Part shown: piece after piece, positions 53,988 through 62,616 of the stretch | How positions within the stretch are numbered: the first letter of the stretch is position 1 | How the letters are laid out: each line of letters starts with the position of its first letter | Notes under the pieces: model-generated | Database searches by the model: none | Told to the model about the DNA's origin: nothing | The model's input: the letters and a program-made list of their open reading frames with translations, nothing else | Translations under genes and position numbers: made by a program | Origin: Streptomyces canus | GTDB taxonomy: Bacteria > Actinomycetota > Actinomycetes > Streptomycetales > Streptomycetaceae | Reading direction: 5' to 3' | Assembly: GCF_030816965.1 (NCBI RefSeq) | Contig: NZ_JAUSYQ010000002.1 | Span: forward strand, 1,984,001 to 2,048,000 | Length of the DNA stretch: 64,000 nucleotides

Positions 53988-55040
53988 ATGCCTCGCAGAC
54001 ACCGCCGTACCCTGCAAGTCGCCGCTGCCGCCGCGCTCCTGGTCACCGCGGCCACGGCCTGCAACGCCGCCGCCAAGAAGGACGCCTCCGCCTCCGCGAG
54101 CGGCGGCAGCGGCAAGTCCTTCACCCTCGTCACCCCCGACTCGGTGGGACAGAACGAGTTCCTGAAACTCGCCGTCACCGGCATCGAGGACGCGGCGAAG
54201 CGGCATGACGGCTCGCAGAAGGTCTACGAGTCCACGGACACCGCTTCCCAGCAGCAGAACGTGCAGGCCGCGGTGGACGCGAAGCCGGATGTCATCGTGC
54301 TGGTCGGCTTCGAGTTCGCCGACATCGTCGCCCAGCAGGCCCAGAAGAACCCGAAGCAGCAGTTCCTGATCATCGACGCCTGCACGACGAAGACGTATCA
54401 GAACGTCAGTTGCGCGGTCTTCCGCGAGCACGAGGGCGTGTACCTCGCGGGCGCCGAGGCCGGTCTGCTCAGCAAGTCCGGCAAGGTCGGCGCGGTCGAC
54501 GTCCTCGACACGCCCCAGTTCCGCCGCTACAGCGATCCGTTCGCGGCCGGCGCCGAGAAGGTCGCGCCCAGGACCTCGGCGAGCACCCGCTTCGTCGGCG
54601 GCCAGTCCCCCTTCGACGACTCGGCCCGCGCCAAGGAGCAGGCGAACACCCTGCTCTCCAAGGGCTACGACCAGATCATGGCGGCCGCCGCGGCGGGCAA
54701 CTACGGCGTCTTCGAGGCCGCGAAGGCCAAGGGCGCCTACGCGTACGGCGTCGACGTCAACCAGTGCCCCTCGGCGCCCGGCACGGTCGTCGACAACGTG
54801 ATCAAGCGCACGGACGTCGCCGTGGAGAAGGGCATCGAGTCGGTCCTGTCCGGCACGACGGGCACAACCGTGTCGTACGGCCTCAAGGAGGGCGGCATCA
54901 GCCTCACCGGCCTGGAGGACGGCGTCGACTCGTCGAAGTGCGTGATCGCCGACCACAAGGACGTCCTCACCAAGGTCGAGGAACTGCGCGACCGGATCGT
55001 CGCCGGGAAGCTGACGGTAGATGACCCCGCCGCGAGCTGA
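53988..55040 (+). CDS. BMP-family ABC substrate-binding lipoprotein
   Basis: Extracytoplasmic receptor of the basic membrane protein/PnrA type, which bind purine or other nucleosides. The 350-residue product has a lipoprotein signal with the lipobox ATAC (RRTLQVAAAAALLVTAATACNAAA), then FTLVTPDSVGQNEFLKLAVTGIEDAAKR, PDVIVLVGFEFADIVAQQAQ and GAYAYGVDVNQ. GGAAGG precedes ATG 53988. The gene overlaps the ATPase gene by 20 bp. The operon content points to a nucleoside ligand such as methylthioadenosine or methylthioinosine. Confidence 0.92.
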   Translation: MPRRHRRTLQVAAAAALLVTAATACNAAAKKDASASASGGSGKSFTLVTPDSVGQNEFLKLAVTGIEDAAKRHDGSQKVYESTDTASQQQNVQAAVDAKPDVIVLVGFEFADIVAQQAQKNPKQQFLIIDACTTKTYQNVSCAVFREHEGVYLAGAEAGLLSKSGKVGAVDVLDTPQFRRYSDPFAAGAEKVAPRTSASTRFVGGQSPFDDSARAKEQANTLLSKGYDQIMAAAAAGNYGVFEAAKAKGAYAYGVDVNQCPSAPGTVVDNVIKRTDVAVEKGIESVLSGTTGTTVSYGLKEGGISLTGLEDGVDSSKCVIADHKDVLTKVEELRDRIVAGKLTVDDPAAS

Positions 55041-56544
55041 ACCGGCAGTCGAGCTCCGGGGAATCACCAAGCGCTTCCCCGGCACGCTCGCCAACGACCG
55101 TGTCGACCTGACCGTCCGCCCCGGCGAGATCCACGCCCTGATGGGCGAGAACGGCGCGGGCAAGTCCACTCTCATGTCGATCCTGTACGGCATGGAGGTC
55201 CCGGATGCCGGGACGATCCGTATCGACGGGCGGGACGTCATTTTCGGCAGCCCGTCCGACGCCATGGCCGCAGGACTCGGCATGGTCCACCAGAGCTTCA
55301 AGCTGTTCGACTCGCTGACGGTCGCCGAGAACGTCGTCTACGCCGCCGAGCCGCGCCGCTTCGGCCTGGTGAACCGGGCCGCTGCCCGCCGCCGGGCAGG
55401 CGCGCTCGCCGAGGAACACGGCCTGGCCGTGGACCCGGACGCCCGGGTCGGCGACCTGCCCGTCGGTCTGCGTCAGCGGGTGGAGATCCTGAAGCTGCTG
55501 CATCGCGGCGCCCGGACCCTCATTCTCGACGAGCCGACGGCGGTGCTCACTCCCTCCGAGGCCGACACCCTGTTCGCGGTCCTCAAGTCCCTTGCGGCAC
55601 AGGGCCGTACGGTGATCCTCGTCACGCACAAGCTGCGCGAGGTGCTGGAGGGCAGCGACAACGTCACGGTCCTGCGGGACGGCCGGGTCGTGGCCCGCCT
55701 GGTCACCGCCGAGACCTCCGCCGACGAGATCGCGGCCGCGATGACCGGCCGCGCGGTCGAGTTGGACCGGATCCACGGGGCGGGGACAGCCGGGGATGTG
55801 GTGCTGGATGTGTCCGGTCTCGCGACCCCTGGAGTGCACGAGGCCGAACTCACCGTCCGCGCCGGCGAGATCGTCGGCATCGCCGGCGTCGCCGGCAACG
55901 GCCAGAGCGAGTTGATCGAGGCACTGGCCGGGCTGCGGCCGCTCGAGGCCGGGCACGTGACGCTCAAGGGGCAGGACATCACCCACGCCTCGGCCACCGA
56001 ACGCCGCCTCAAGGGCCTCGCGTACGTCCCCGAGGACCGGCACGCGGTCGGTACGGCCCCTGCCGCGTCCGTGGCCGACAACCTCGCGATGGGACACCAC
56101 CGTACGTCCCTGTCGCACCGCGGCCTGCTGCCGCCGACGTCCGTCCGAGCGCACGCACGGCGGCTCATCGAGCGCTTCGGCATCAAGGTTTCCGGCCCCG
56201 ACGTGCCCGCCTCCGCCCTGTCCGGCGGCAACCTCCAGAAGCTGCTGGTCGGCCGTGAACTCGCCCATGAGGCCCCGCTGCTGCTCGTCGAGCAGCCCAC
56301 CCGCGGAGTCGACATCGGTGCGATACAGAACATCCACGACCAGCTGATCGCCTACCGCGACGCCGGTCACGCCGTCCTTCTCGTCTCGGCCGAACTGAGC
56401 GAGATCCGGGGGCTCGCGGACCGGGTGCTGGTGATGTACGAGGGCCGGATCACGGCGGCGTACGACAAGAACGAAGCGGACGAACGGACGCTGGGGCTCG
56501 CGATGGCGGGCGGCACGAACGAGCGAGTGGAAGCCGCCGACTGA
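55021..56544 (+). CDS. ABC nucleoside-type ATPase (YufO/NupA-like)
   Basis: Energy-coupling subunit of the BMP system with two nucleotide-binding domains, 507 residues. NBD1: GENGAGKSTLMSILYG, signature region LPVGLRQRVEILKLLHRG, Walker B TLILDEPTAVLTPSEAD. NBD2: GVAGNGQSELIEALAG, a Walker A lacking the usual Lys-Ser/Thr as is normal in this group, then LSGGNLQKLLVGRELA and LLLVEQPTRGVDIGAIQ. It is separated by 1 bp from the first permease gene. Confidence 0.94.
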   Translation: MTPPRAEPAVELRGITKRFPGTLANDRVDLTVRPGEIHALMGENGAGKSTLMSILYGMEVPDAGTIRIDGRDVIFGSPSDAMAAGLGMVHQSFKLFDSLTVAENVVYAAEPRRFGLVNRAAARRRAGALAEEHGLAVDPDARVGDLPVGLRQRVEILKLLHRGARTLILDEPTAVLTPSEADTLFAVLKSLAAQGRTVILVTHKLREVLEGSDNVTVLRDGRVVARLVTAETSADEIAAAMTGRAVELDRIHGAGTAGDVVLDVSGLATPGVHEAELTVRAGEIVGIAGVAGNGQSELIEALAGLRPLEAGHVTLKGQDITHASATERRLKGLAYVPEDRHAVGTAPAASVADNLAMGHHRTSLSHRGLLPPTSVRAHARRLIERFGIKVSGPDVPASALSGGNLQKLLVGRELAHEAPLLLVEQPTRGVDIGAIQNIHDQLIAYRDAGHAVLLVSAELSEIRGLADRVLVMYEGRITAAYDKNEADERTLGLAMAGGTNERVEAAD

Positions 56545-56545
56545 C

Positions 56546-57616
56546 ATGAATCCCTCTCTGGAACGAACAAGTCCCTCTCTGGAACGGACAAGGGGAGCCC
56601 TGCGCTCCCCCATCACCTTCTCCGTGCTCGCGGGCCTCCTCATCGGCGCGCTCTTTCTCCTCGGTTCCGGCGCGAATCCGGTCACGGCGTACGAGGCGGT
56701 GCTGACCGGCTCGTTGGGCGCCGACGGCATCGGCTCCACCCTGTCCACCGGCACCAGCGTGCTCGGCATGGCGCTCGCGCTGGCGATCCCGCTGCGGGCC
56801 GGGCTGATCAACCTCGGTGGGGACGGACAGATGGTGCTCGGCGGCATCACGGCGGCCGTCACCGGCCTGTACGCGCCGCTGCCCGCACCTCTCACGGTCG
56901 TGATCGCCCTGCTCGCCGGCATGGCGGCGGGAGCCTCCTACGCCGCGCTGGCCGCCCTGTGTGAGAACCACCTCGGTGTTCCGCTCCTGGTCAGCAGCCT
57001 GCTGCTCAGCTACCCGGCGGTCTCGCTGGCCTCCTATCTCGCCCGCTACCCGCTCAAGGAGCCCGGCTCCAGCCTCCCGCAGACCCGGGCGATGCCCGAC
57101 GGGGTGGCGCTGCCGGCGTTCGGCGACTCGACGGTGACCGTCGGACTGATACTGATCGTCCTCGCGGCCGCTGCCTACTGGTTCGCCGACCGGCGCACCG
57201 CGTTCGGGTACGAGATACGCATGACGGGTCTCAACGCGCGCTTCTCCGCGTACGCCGGTGTCGAACGCCGGGGCCTGACCCTGAAGTTGATGTCGGTCTC
57301 CGGCGCGCTCGCCGGACTCGTGGGCGCCATCGGGGTGTTGAGCTTCCCGTACCGCTTCGTCGACGGCTCGCTCACCGCACCCGGCTACACCTGGACGGGA
57401 CTCACCGCCGCGCTGCTGGCGACGGCGGCACCGATCGGCACGGTGATCTCCTCGTTCTTCTTCGCGGTCCTCCAGGTCGGCGGCCTCGCGATGGAGCGCA
57501 CGACCGAGGTGCCGCGGGAGCTGACGCAGGTGCTCCAGGCGATCGTGATCGTGTTCCTGGCGGCCCGGCTGCGGTTCCCCGGCCGCCGGCTCGACCGCCG
57601 TAAGGAGGCGGTGTGA
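56546..57616 (+). CDS. ABC nucleoside-type permease, first subunit (YufP-like)
   Basis: Membrane subunit of 356 residues with about eight to ten hydrophobic segments and the family motif GYEIRMTGLNARFSAYAGVERRGLTLKLMSVSGALAGLVGA. The N-terminus contains a duplicated heptad-like PSLERT(S/R) encoded by a tandem 21-bp repeat before the first membrane segment. Its stop codon overlaps the start of the second permease. Confidence 0.93.
   Translation: MNPSLERTSPSLERTRGALRSPITFSVLAGLLIGALFLLGSGANPVTAYEAVLTGSLGADGIGSTLSTGTSVLGMALALAIPLRAGLINLGGDGQMVLGGITAAVTGLYAPLPAPLTVVIALLAGMAAGASYAALAALCENHLGVPLLVSSLLLSYPAVSLASYLARYPLKEPGSSLPQTRAMPDGVALPAFGDSTVTVGLILIVLAAAAYWFADRRTAFGYEIRMTGLNARFSAYAGVERRGLTLKLMSVSGALAGLVGAIGVLSFPYRFVDGSLTAPGYTWTGLTAALLATAAPIGTVISSFFFAVLQVGGLAMERTTEVPRELTQVLQAIVIVFLAARLRFPGRRLDRRKEAV
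56551..56592 (+). repeat. Tandem 21-bp duplication at the permease 5' end
   Basis: Units 56551-56571 and 56572-56592, beginning TCCCTCTCTGGAACG, differ at a single base and encode PSLERTS and PSLERTR. Confidence 0.92.
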
Positions 57617-58482
57617 TGTTCCTCGACTCCGATCTGCTGATGTCGGCGCTGCGCGCGCTCACCCCCATCCTGCTGGCCGCGCTCGGCGGCGCGATCTGCG
57701 AACGGGCGGGCGTGTTCAACATCGGCCTCGAGGGCATGATGCTGATGGGCTGCTTCACGTCCGTCGCCACCAGCTGGTTCACCGGCAGCGCCTGGCTCGG
57801 CGTCCTGGCGGCGGCCCTCGCGGCGGCCGCGTACTCGCTGATCCTGGCGGTGGGGGCCGTGACCCTCCGCGGGGACGCGGTGGTTCTCGGGGTGGCCATG
57901 AATCTCCTCGCCGTGGGCCTCACCGGCTTCCTCCTGCGTACGGTCTTCGGAGTGCAGGGCACTTTCGACGATCCGTCACTGGCCGGGCTGCCGTTGGCCG
58001 GTGGCTTCACACCGCTCACGTATTTGTCGTGGGCGGCGGTCGCGGTGGCCACGGTGATGCTCTCGCGGCACGTGTGGGGGCTCAGGCTCCGCGGAGTCGG
58101 CGAGGCCCCGGACGCGGCCGCGACGCTGGGAGTGAGCCCGGCCGGGTACAAGTACGGGGCGATCCTGCTCTCCGGTGTGCTGTGCGGGCTCGCGGGGGCT
58201 CAACTGGCCCTCGGCAACGTCACCTTGTTCACCGAGAACATGACGGCGGGCCGCGGCTGGATCGCGGTCGTCGCGGTCATGCTGGGCCGTGCCGCGCCCA
58301 TCGGGGTGCTGCTCGCCGCGCTGCTCTTCGGCCTCGCCGAAGCGGCCGGCTTCCGCCTCCAGGGCCTCGGTCTGCCCCAGCAGGCGACCGACGCCGCGCC
58401 CTACGTCGTCACACTCGGCGCCCTCTTCCTCACGACGGCCCGTCGCCGTCGCCGTACCCGCCCTACCGGAGCCGCCTCATGA
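57616..58482 (+). CDS. ABC nucleoside-type permease, second subunit (YufQ-like)
   Basis: Second membrane subunit, 288 residues, eight or so hydrophobic segments, with ALGGAICERAGVFNIGLEGMMLMG and GVGEAPDAAATLGVSPAGYKYGAILLSGVLCGLAGAQLALG typical of the nucleoside/simple-sugar permease group. The ATG at 57616 (7 bp after AAGGAGG) is preferred to the GTG at 57613. It overlaps the phosphorylase gene by 4 bp (ATGA). Confidence 0.93.
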   Translation: MFLDSDLLMSALRALTPILLAALGGAICERAGVFNIGLEGMMLMGCFTSVATSWFTGSAWLGVLAAALAAAAYSLILAVGAVTLRGDAVVLGVAMNLLAVGLTGFLLRTVFGVQGTFDDPSLAGLPLAGGFTPLTYLSWAAVAVATVMLSRHVWGLRLRGVGEAPDAAATLGVSPAGYKYGAILLSGVLCGLAGAQLALGNVTLFTENMTAGRGWIAVVAVMLGRAAPIGVLLAALLFGLAEAAGFRLQGLGLPQQATDAAPYVVTLGALFLTTARRRRRTRPTGAAS

Positions 58483-59255
58483 CCCACGACCACGGGCACG
58501 CCCGGGCCCAGGACCTGCTTCCCGTCACCCGCATACCCCGCACCGGGCTCCCGGCGCACGCGGTCGTCGTCGGCGACCCGGCCCGCGCGGCCGTCGTCGC
58601 CGCCCTCCTCGACGGCGCCGAGGAGGTGTCGTACCACCGCGAATACCGTGTGTTCAGCGGCAGTTGGAAAGGCGTGCCGGTCGCCGTCGCCTCACACGGC
58701 GTGGGCGGCCCCGGTGCGATCCTGCTGTTCCAGGAGCTGGCGGACGCGGGAGTCGGCACGATCCTGCGGTTCGGCACCGCGGGCGCGATGAAGCCCGGGA
58801 TCGGCGACGGCGATCTCGTCATCGCGGAGGCGGCCGTACGGGACGACGGGGTCACCCAGCAGCTGCTGCCGCCCGAGTACCCGGCGGTGTCGGCGCCCGA
58901 GGCGGTCCTCGCGCTCCAGCGCGCGGCCCGTGAGACCGGGGCCCCGCACCACCGGGGCATCGTCTGGACACGGGCGGCCTTCCAGCCCGGGCTCCTCCCC
59001 CTCTTCTCCTACGACGGCGCCGGGCTCGCGGCGATCGAGATGGAGCTGTCGGCGCTGCTGGTCACCGCCTCGCTGCGAGGGCTCGTCGCCGGTGGTGTGC
59101 TCGTGATCGACGGGGCGAACGCGGACGAGCTGGTGGACGAGGAGGGCACCAGCGTCTACGACCCGCACCGGGACGTCGTCGCGGCCGGTGTCGAGCGGGG
59201 TGCGGTGGTCTCCCTGGAGGCGCTGCGGCTGCTCGCCGAGGGGGACACACGGTGA
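58479..59255 (+). CDS. Nucleoside phosphorylase (PNP/uridine phosphorylase family), possible methylthioinosine phosphorylase
   Basis: Cleaves a nucleoside with phosphate to base and (deoxy)pentose-1-phosphate; 258 residues. HAVVVGDPARAAVVAALLDG supplies the phosphate-binding G-D-P-x-R loop; ILRFGTAGAMKPGIGDGDLVIAEAAVRDDG and AIEMELSALLVTASLRG are the NP-I family sugar- and base-site motifs. Sequence alone favours a uridine phosphorylase-like protein. Its overlap with an MtaD-like deaminase gene and its nearness to mtnA make methylthioinosine (giving MTR-1-phosphate and hypoxanthine) an attractive alternative substrate. Confidence 0.88.
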   Translation: MTHDHGHARAQDLLPVTRIPRTGLPAHAVVVGDPARAAVVAALLDGAEEVSYHREYRVFSGSWKGVPVAVASHGVGGPGAILLFQELADAGVGTILRFGTAGAMKPGIGDGDLVIAEAAVRDDGVTQQLLPPEYPAVSAPEAVLALQRAARETGAPHHRGIVWTRAAFQPGLLPLFSYDGAGLAAIEMELSALLVTASLRGLVAGGVLVIDGANADELVDEEGTSVYDPHRDVVAAGVERGAVVSLEALRLLAEGDTR

Positions 59256-60568
59256 ACATCGACCTGTTGGTGCACGGCGGTGCCGTTCTGACGGTCGACG
59301 AGGACGGAGGCGTTGTTCACAACGGGGCCGTCGGGGTGCACGAGGGCGAGATCGTCGCCGTCGGTCCAGCGGAAGAGCTGTGTACGCGGTTCACAGCCGA
59401 TGAGTCCATTGACTCGAGCGGTTGCCTGGTTCTGCCCGGGCTCGTCAACACGCACACCCACCTGGCGATGACCCTGCTGCGGGGCCGCGCCGACGACGTG
59501 ACCCTCCAGGAGTTCCTGGAGCGGGTGCTGCCCGCGGAGGCCGAGCTGCTCGCGCCGAAGAACGTGGCGGCGGCCGTGCGGCTGGCGATCGCCGAGAGCG
59601 TACGGGCCGGGGTGACCTCGGCGCTCGACATGTACTGGTTCCACGAGGCGGCCGAACGGGCCGCGCGGGAGGCGGGCTGGCGGCTCCACTCGGGCCCCAC
59701 CTTCATGGACGTACCGGAGCCGCCCGACGGTCTCGCGTACGAGCAGCGGCACGCGTGGGCCCGGCGGGATCTGGAGGCGCGGGGGTCGGCCCACGCCGGC
59801 CGCCGTCCCGTCGTCTTCGCGCACTCCACTTACACCCTCTCCCCCGACCAGCTCACCGAGGTCGCCGCCCTGGCACGGGAGTTCGGGGCGTTGCTGCACA
59901 TCCACGCGGCGGAGAACGCCACCGAGGTCGCCACCGTCGAGGAGCGGTACGGCAAGCGGCCGGTCGAACTGCTCGCCTCGCTCGGGCTGCTCGGCCCCGA
60001 CCTGCTGCTCGCGCACGCCGTGGACCTCACCGGGCCGGAGATCGCGGCGCTGGCCCGCACCGGCACCTCGGTGGCCCACTGTCCGGTCTCGAACCTGAAG
60101 CTGGGCTGCGGGATCGCGCCCGTGCCGCGGCTGCTGAGCGCCGGGGTGACCGTCGGGCTCGGCACGGACGGAGCCGTCAGCTCCAACTCGCTGGACGTGC
60201 TGGGCGCCGTCCGGCAGGCGGCACTGGTGCACAAGGCGGACGGCGACCCGACGGCGGTCGGCGCCGAGCAGGCCGTACGCATGGCGACGATCGAGGGCGC
60301 GCGGGCGCTGGGGCTCGGGGAGCACCTGGGATCGCTGGAGGCCGGCAAACGCGCCGATCTGATCGTCCTTGACCTGAACGCGCCGCACCTGCGGCCGCTG
60401 CACGACCCGTGGTCGACTCTGGCGTACGCGGCGCACTCGGCGGACGTCCGGGACACCGTCGTGGACGGGCGGGTGCTGATGCGGGACCGGGAGCTGCGCA
60501 CGCTCGACGAGCGGGCCGTGATCGCCGATCTGGAGGCTCTCGTCCGAGCAGACCTCATAATGAGCTGA
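59252..60568 (+). CDS. mtaD: MtaD-like methylthioadenosine/S-adenosylhomocysteine deaminase (amidohydrolase)
   Basis: Amidohydrolase of 438 residues that probably deaminates an adenosine-type nucleoside to the inosine form. Metal ligands are visible: LVNTHTHLAMTLLRGRADD (HxH), HIHAAENATE, the His in LLAHAVDL and the Asp in GLGTDGAVSSNSLDVL. These are the signatures of the MtaD/SsnA/TrzA group acting on MTA, SAH or 5'-deoxyadenosine. GTG 59252 overlaps the phosphorylase stop by 4 bp. With that enzyme it would form a route MTA to methylthioinosine to MTR-1-phosphate. Guanine- or other nucleobase-type deaminase activity is not excluded. Confidence 0.87.
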   Translation: MNIDLLVHGGAVLTVDEDGGVVHNGAVGVHEGEIVAVGPAEELCTRFTADESIDSSGCLVLPGLVNTHTHLAMTLLRGRADDVTLQEFLERVLPAEAELLAPKNVAAAVRLAIAESVRAGVTSALDMYWFHEAAERAAREAGWRLHSGPTFMDVPEPPDGLAYEQRHAWARRDLEARGSAHAGRRPVVFAHSTYTLSPDQLTEVAALAREFGALLHIHAAENATEVATVEERYGKRPVELLASLGLLGPDLLLAHAVDLTGPEIAALARTGTSVAHCPVSNLKLGCGIAPVPRLLSAGVTVGLGTDGAVSSNSLDVLGAVRQAALVHKADGDPTAVGAEQAVRMATIEGARALGLGEHLGSLEAGKRADLIVLDLNAPHLRPLHDPWSTLAYAAHSADVRDTVVDGRVLMRDRELRTLDERAVIADLEALVRADLIMS

Positions 60569-60586
60569 GACATCCGACGTCTCAGC
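60564..60586. promoter_or_regulatory. Perfect 8-bp dyad between mtaD and the FadR-type regulator
   Basis: GCTGAGAC and GTCTCAGC flank a 7-base centre. The dyad overlaps the mtaD stop codon and ends 27 bp before the regulator start. It may be an operator for the regulator or a terminator without a U tract. A GAGACA/TGTCT pair occurs in the mtnA-leader intergenic region (about 53753-53773). Confidence 0.55.
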
Positions 60587-60613
60587 GCGATGCGGGGCGA
60601 GAAGGAGGCCGAC

Positions 60614-61285
60614 ATGGCTGTCACCGACGAGGCGATCGAGAAGATCAAGGGAATGATCGTCTCCGGCGCGCTGCGCCCCGGCGACCGGCTCCCCAAGGAG
60701 AGCGAGCTCGCCTCCGAGCTGGGGCTGTCCCGCAACTCGCTGCGCGAGGCCGTGCGGGCGCTGTCGCTGATCCGCATCCTGGACGTACGGCAGGGCGACG
60801 GCACGTATGTGACCAGCCTGGATCCGCAACTCCTGCTGGAGGCGATGAGCTTCGTCGTCGACTTCCACCGCGACGACACGGTCCTGGAGTTCCTGGCCGT
60901 GCGGCGCATCCTGGAGCCGGCCGCCACGGCGATGGCCGCCTCCCGGATCAGCGAGCAGCAACTCGACGCGCTCTCCGCCCAGCTGGACAGGCTCGGCGAC
61001 AGCCCCTCGGTGGAGGAGCTGGTGGCCTCGGACCTCGACTTCCACCGCGGGATCGTGCAGAGCTCCGGAAACTCCGTCCTGTGCTCGCTGCTTGACGGGC
61101 TGTCAGGTCCCACCACACGGGCCCGGATCTGGCGTGGGCTGACCCAGGAGGACGCGGTCAGCCGCACCCTGCACGAGCACCGCGCGATCCTCGCCGCCCT
61201 GCGCGACCGGGACGGCGAGGCGGCCCGGTCGTGGGCGACGGTGCACATCGCGAGCGTGGAGCAGTGGCTGCGTTCCACGCTGTGA
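60614..61285 (+). CDS. GntR-family regulator, FadR subgroup (FCD domain)
   Basis: The 223-residue product has a winged helix (MIVSGALRPGDRLPKESELASELGLSRNSLREAVRALSLIRIL) and a C-terminal all-helical FCD effector domain with the metal-site pattern DLDFHRGIVQSSGN and LHEHRAILAALRD. ATG 60614 follows AAGGAGG. It lies 45 bp after mtaD in the same direction and is the best local candidate to control the nucleoside-salvage operon in response to a small carboxylate or sugar ligand. Confidence 0.92.
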   Translation: MAVTDEAIEKIKGMIVSGALRPGDRLPKESELASELGLSRNSLREAVRALSLIRILDVRQGDGTYVTSLDPQLLLEAMSFVVDFHRDDTVLEFLAVRRILEPAATAMAASRISEQQLDALSAQLDRLGDSPSVEELVASDLDFHRGIVQSSGNSVLCSLLDGLSGPTTRARIWRGLTQEDAVSRTLHEHRAILAALRDRDGEAARSWATVHIASVEQWLRSTL

Positions 61286-61549
61286 GTTTCGCGGCGGGGA
61301 CTGTAGGGGTGCGCGTCGACGTGCGGGTGCCGGCTCGTTGTGGCTGGTCGCGCCCACGCGGCGGAGCCACATATGGACATGGCCCGCGCCCCTGAGGTCG
61401 GGATGGCCCCGGGGCGAGGCCCGGGTGTTTCAGGGTGGCGAACGGGGCAGTGATCCGTTCACTCCCCCGTGCAAGGGGGCTGCGGGCGCCCCCGCCGGAC
61501 GCCGTAAGGTTGGTGCGTTAAGCGAGGGCACGTCGGAAGGAGGCGCTGG
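61286..61549. other. 264-bp intergenic region before the PAC2 gene
   Basis: I see no gene or strong hairpin. It separates the salvage island from the conserved PAC2-mshC backbone. Confidence 0.5.
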
Positions 61550-62560
61550 GTGATCGAGCTCGAGGGGGTTCCCGAGCTGATCGACCCGGTCATGGTGGCC
61601 GCGTTCGAGGGCTGGAACGACGCCGGCGACGCCGCCTCCACCGCGGTCGCACATCTGGACAAGGAGTGGAAGGGCGAGGTGTTCGCGGCGCTCGACGCCG
61701 AGGACTACTACGACTTCCAGGTGAACCGCCCCACCGTGTGGCTGGACGGCGGAGTGCGCAAGATCACGTGGCCGACGACAAGGTTGTCGGTGGTCCGCGT
61801 CGGCGGCGACAAGCCGCGCGATCTCGTACTCGTCCGAGGAATCGAACCGTCGATGCGATGGCGCTCGTTCTGCAACGAGCTGCTGGGCTTCGCCCACGAA
61901 CTGGGCGTGGAGCTGGTGGTGATCCTGGGCGCGCTGCTCGGCGACACCCCGCACACCCGCCCTGTTCCGATCAGCGGGACCACGTCCGATGCGGACCTGG
62001 CCCAGCGGATGGACCTGGAGGAGACCAAGTACGAGGGCCCCACAGGCATCGTCGGCATCCTCCAGGAGGCCTGCACTCACGCGGGCGTGCCCGCGGTGTC
62101 GCTGTGGGCGGCCGTACCGCACTACGTGTCGCAGCCGCCGAACCCGAAGGCGACGCTGGCCCTCCTGAACCGTCTGGAGGACCTGATCGACGTACGGATC
62201 CCGCTGGGCGAGCTGGCCGAGGACGCGCGCGCCTGGCAGGTGGGCGTGGACCAGCTGGCCGCCGAGGACACCGAGGTCGCGGAGTACGTCCAGACGCTGG
62301 AGGAGGCCCGGGACACCGCGGAGCTGCCGGAGGCCTCGGGCGAGGCGATCGCCCGGGAGTTCGAGCGGTATCTGCGGCGCCGGGACGGCGGCCAGCCGGG
62401 GCAGCCGGGCGGTCACGCGACCGCGGACGGCAGTGACAGCGCGGCCTATCTGCGGGACAGCCCCAGCGGTCGGGCGAAGCCTCCCAGGCCGCCGAAGCCG
62501 GAGACTGAGGCCGCGACGGAACCGGAGACGGACGACGAGGACTCGTCGTCGGAGGACTGA
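61550..62560 (+). CDS. PAC2-family protein (proteasome assembly chaperone 2-like)
   Basis: The 336-residue product starts at GTG 61550 (GGAAGGAGG upstream) with IELEGVPELIDPVMVAAFEGWNDAGDAAS, the PAC2 domain opening. It continues with LVLVRGIEPSMRWRSFCNEL, VVILGALLGDTPHTRPVPISG and GIVGILQEACTHAGVPAVSLWAAVPHYVSQPPNPKATLALL. The C-terminal 60 residues are acidic and low in complexity. The family is related to eukaryotic and archaeal proteasome assembly chaperones; the bacterial function is not settled. A homologue sits near metH and mshC in mycobacteria. Confidence 0.92.
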   Translation: MIELEGVPELIDPVMVAAFEGWNDAGDAASTAVAHLDKEWKGEVFAALDAEDYYDFQVNRPTVWLDGGVRKITWPTTRLSVVRVGGDKPRDLVLVRGIEPSMRWRSFCNELLGFAHELGVELVVILGALLGDTPHTRPVPISGTTSDADLAQRMDLEETKYEGPTGIVGILQEACTHAGVPAVSLWAAVPHYVSQPPNPKATLALLNRLEDLIDVRIPLGELAEDARAWQVGVDQLAAEDTEVAEYVQTLEEARDTAELPEASGEAIAREFERYLRRRDGGQPGQPGGHATADGSDSAAYLRDSPSGRAKPPRPPKPETEAATEPETDDEDSSSED

Positions 62561-62616
62561 CCCGAGGACCGGGCCGGTGAGGGCGGTGCGCTGGATGCGC
62601 GCCGCCCTCAGCCGTG

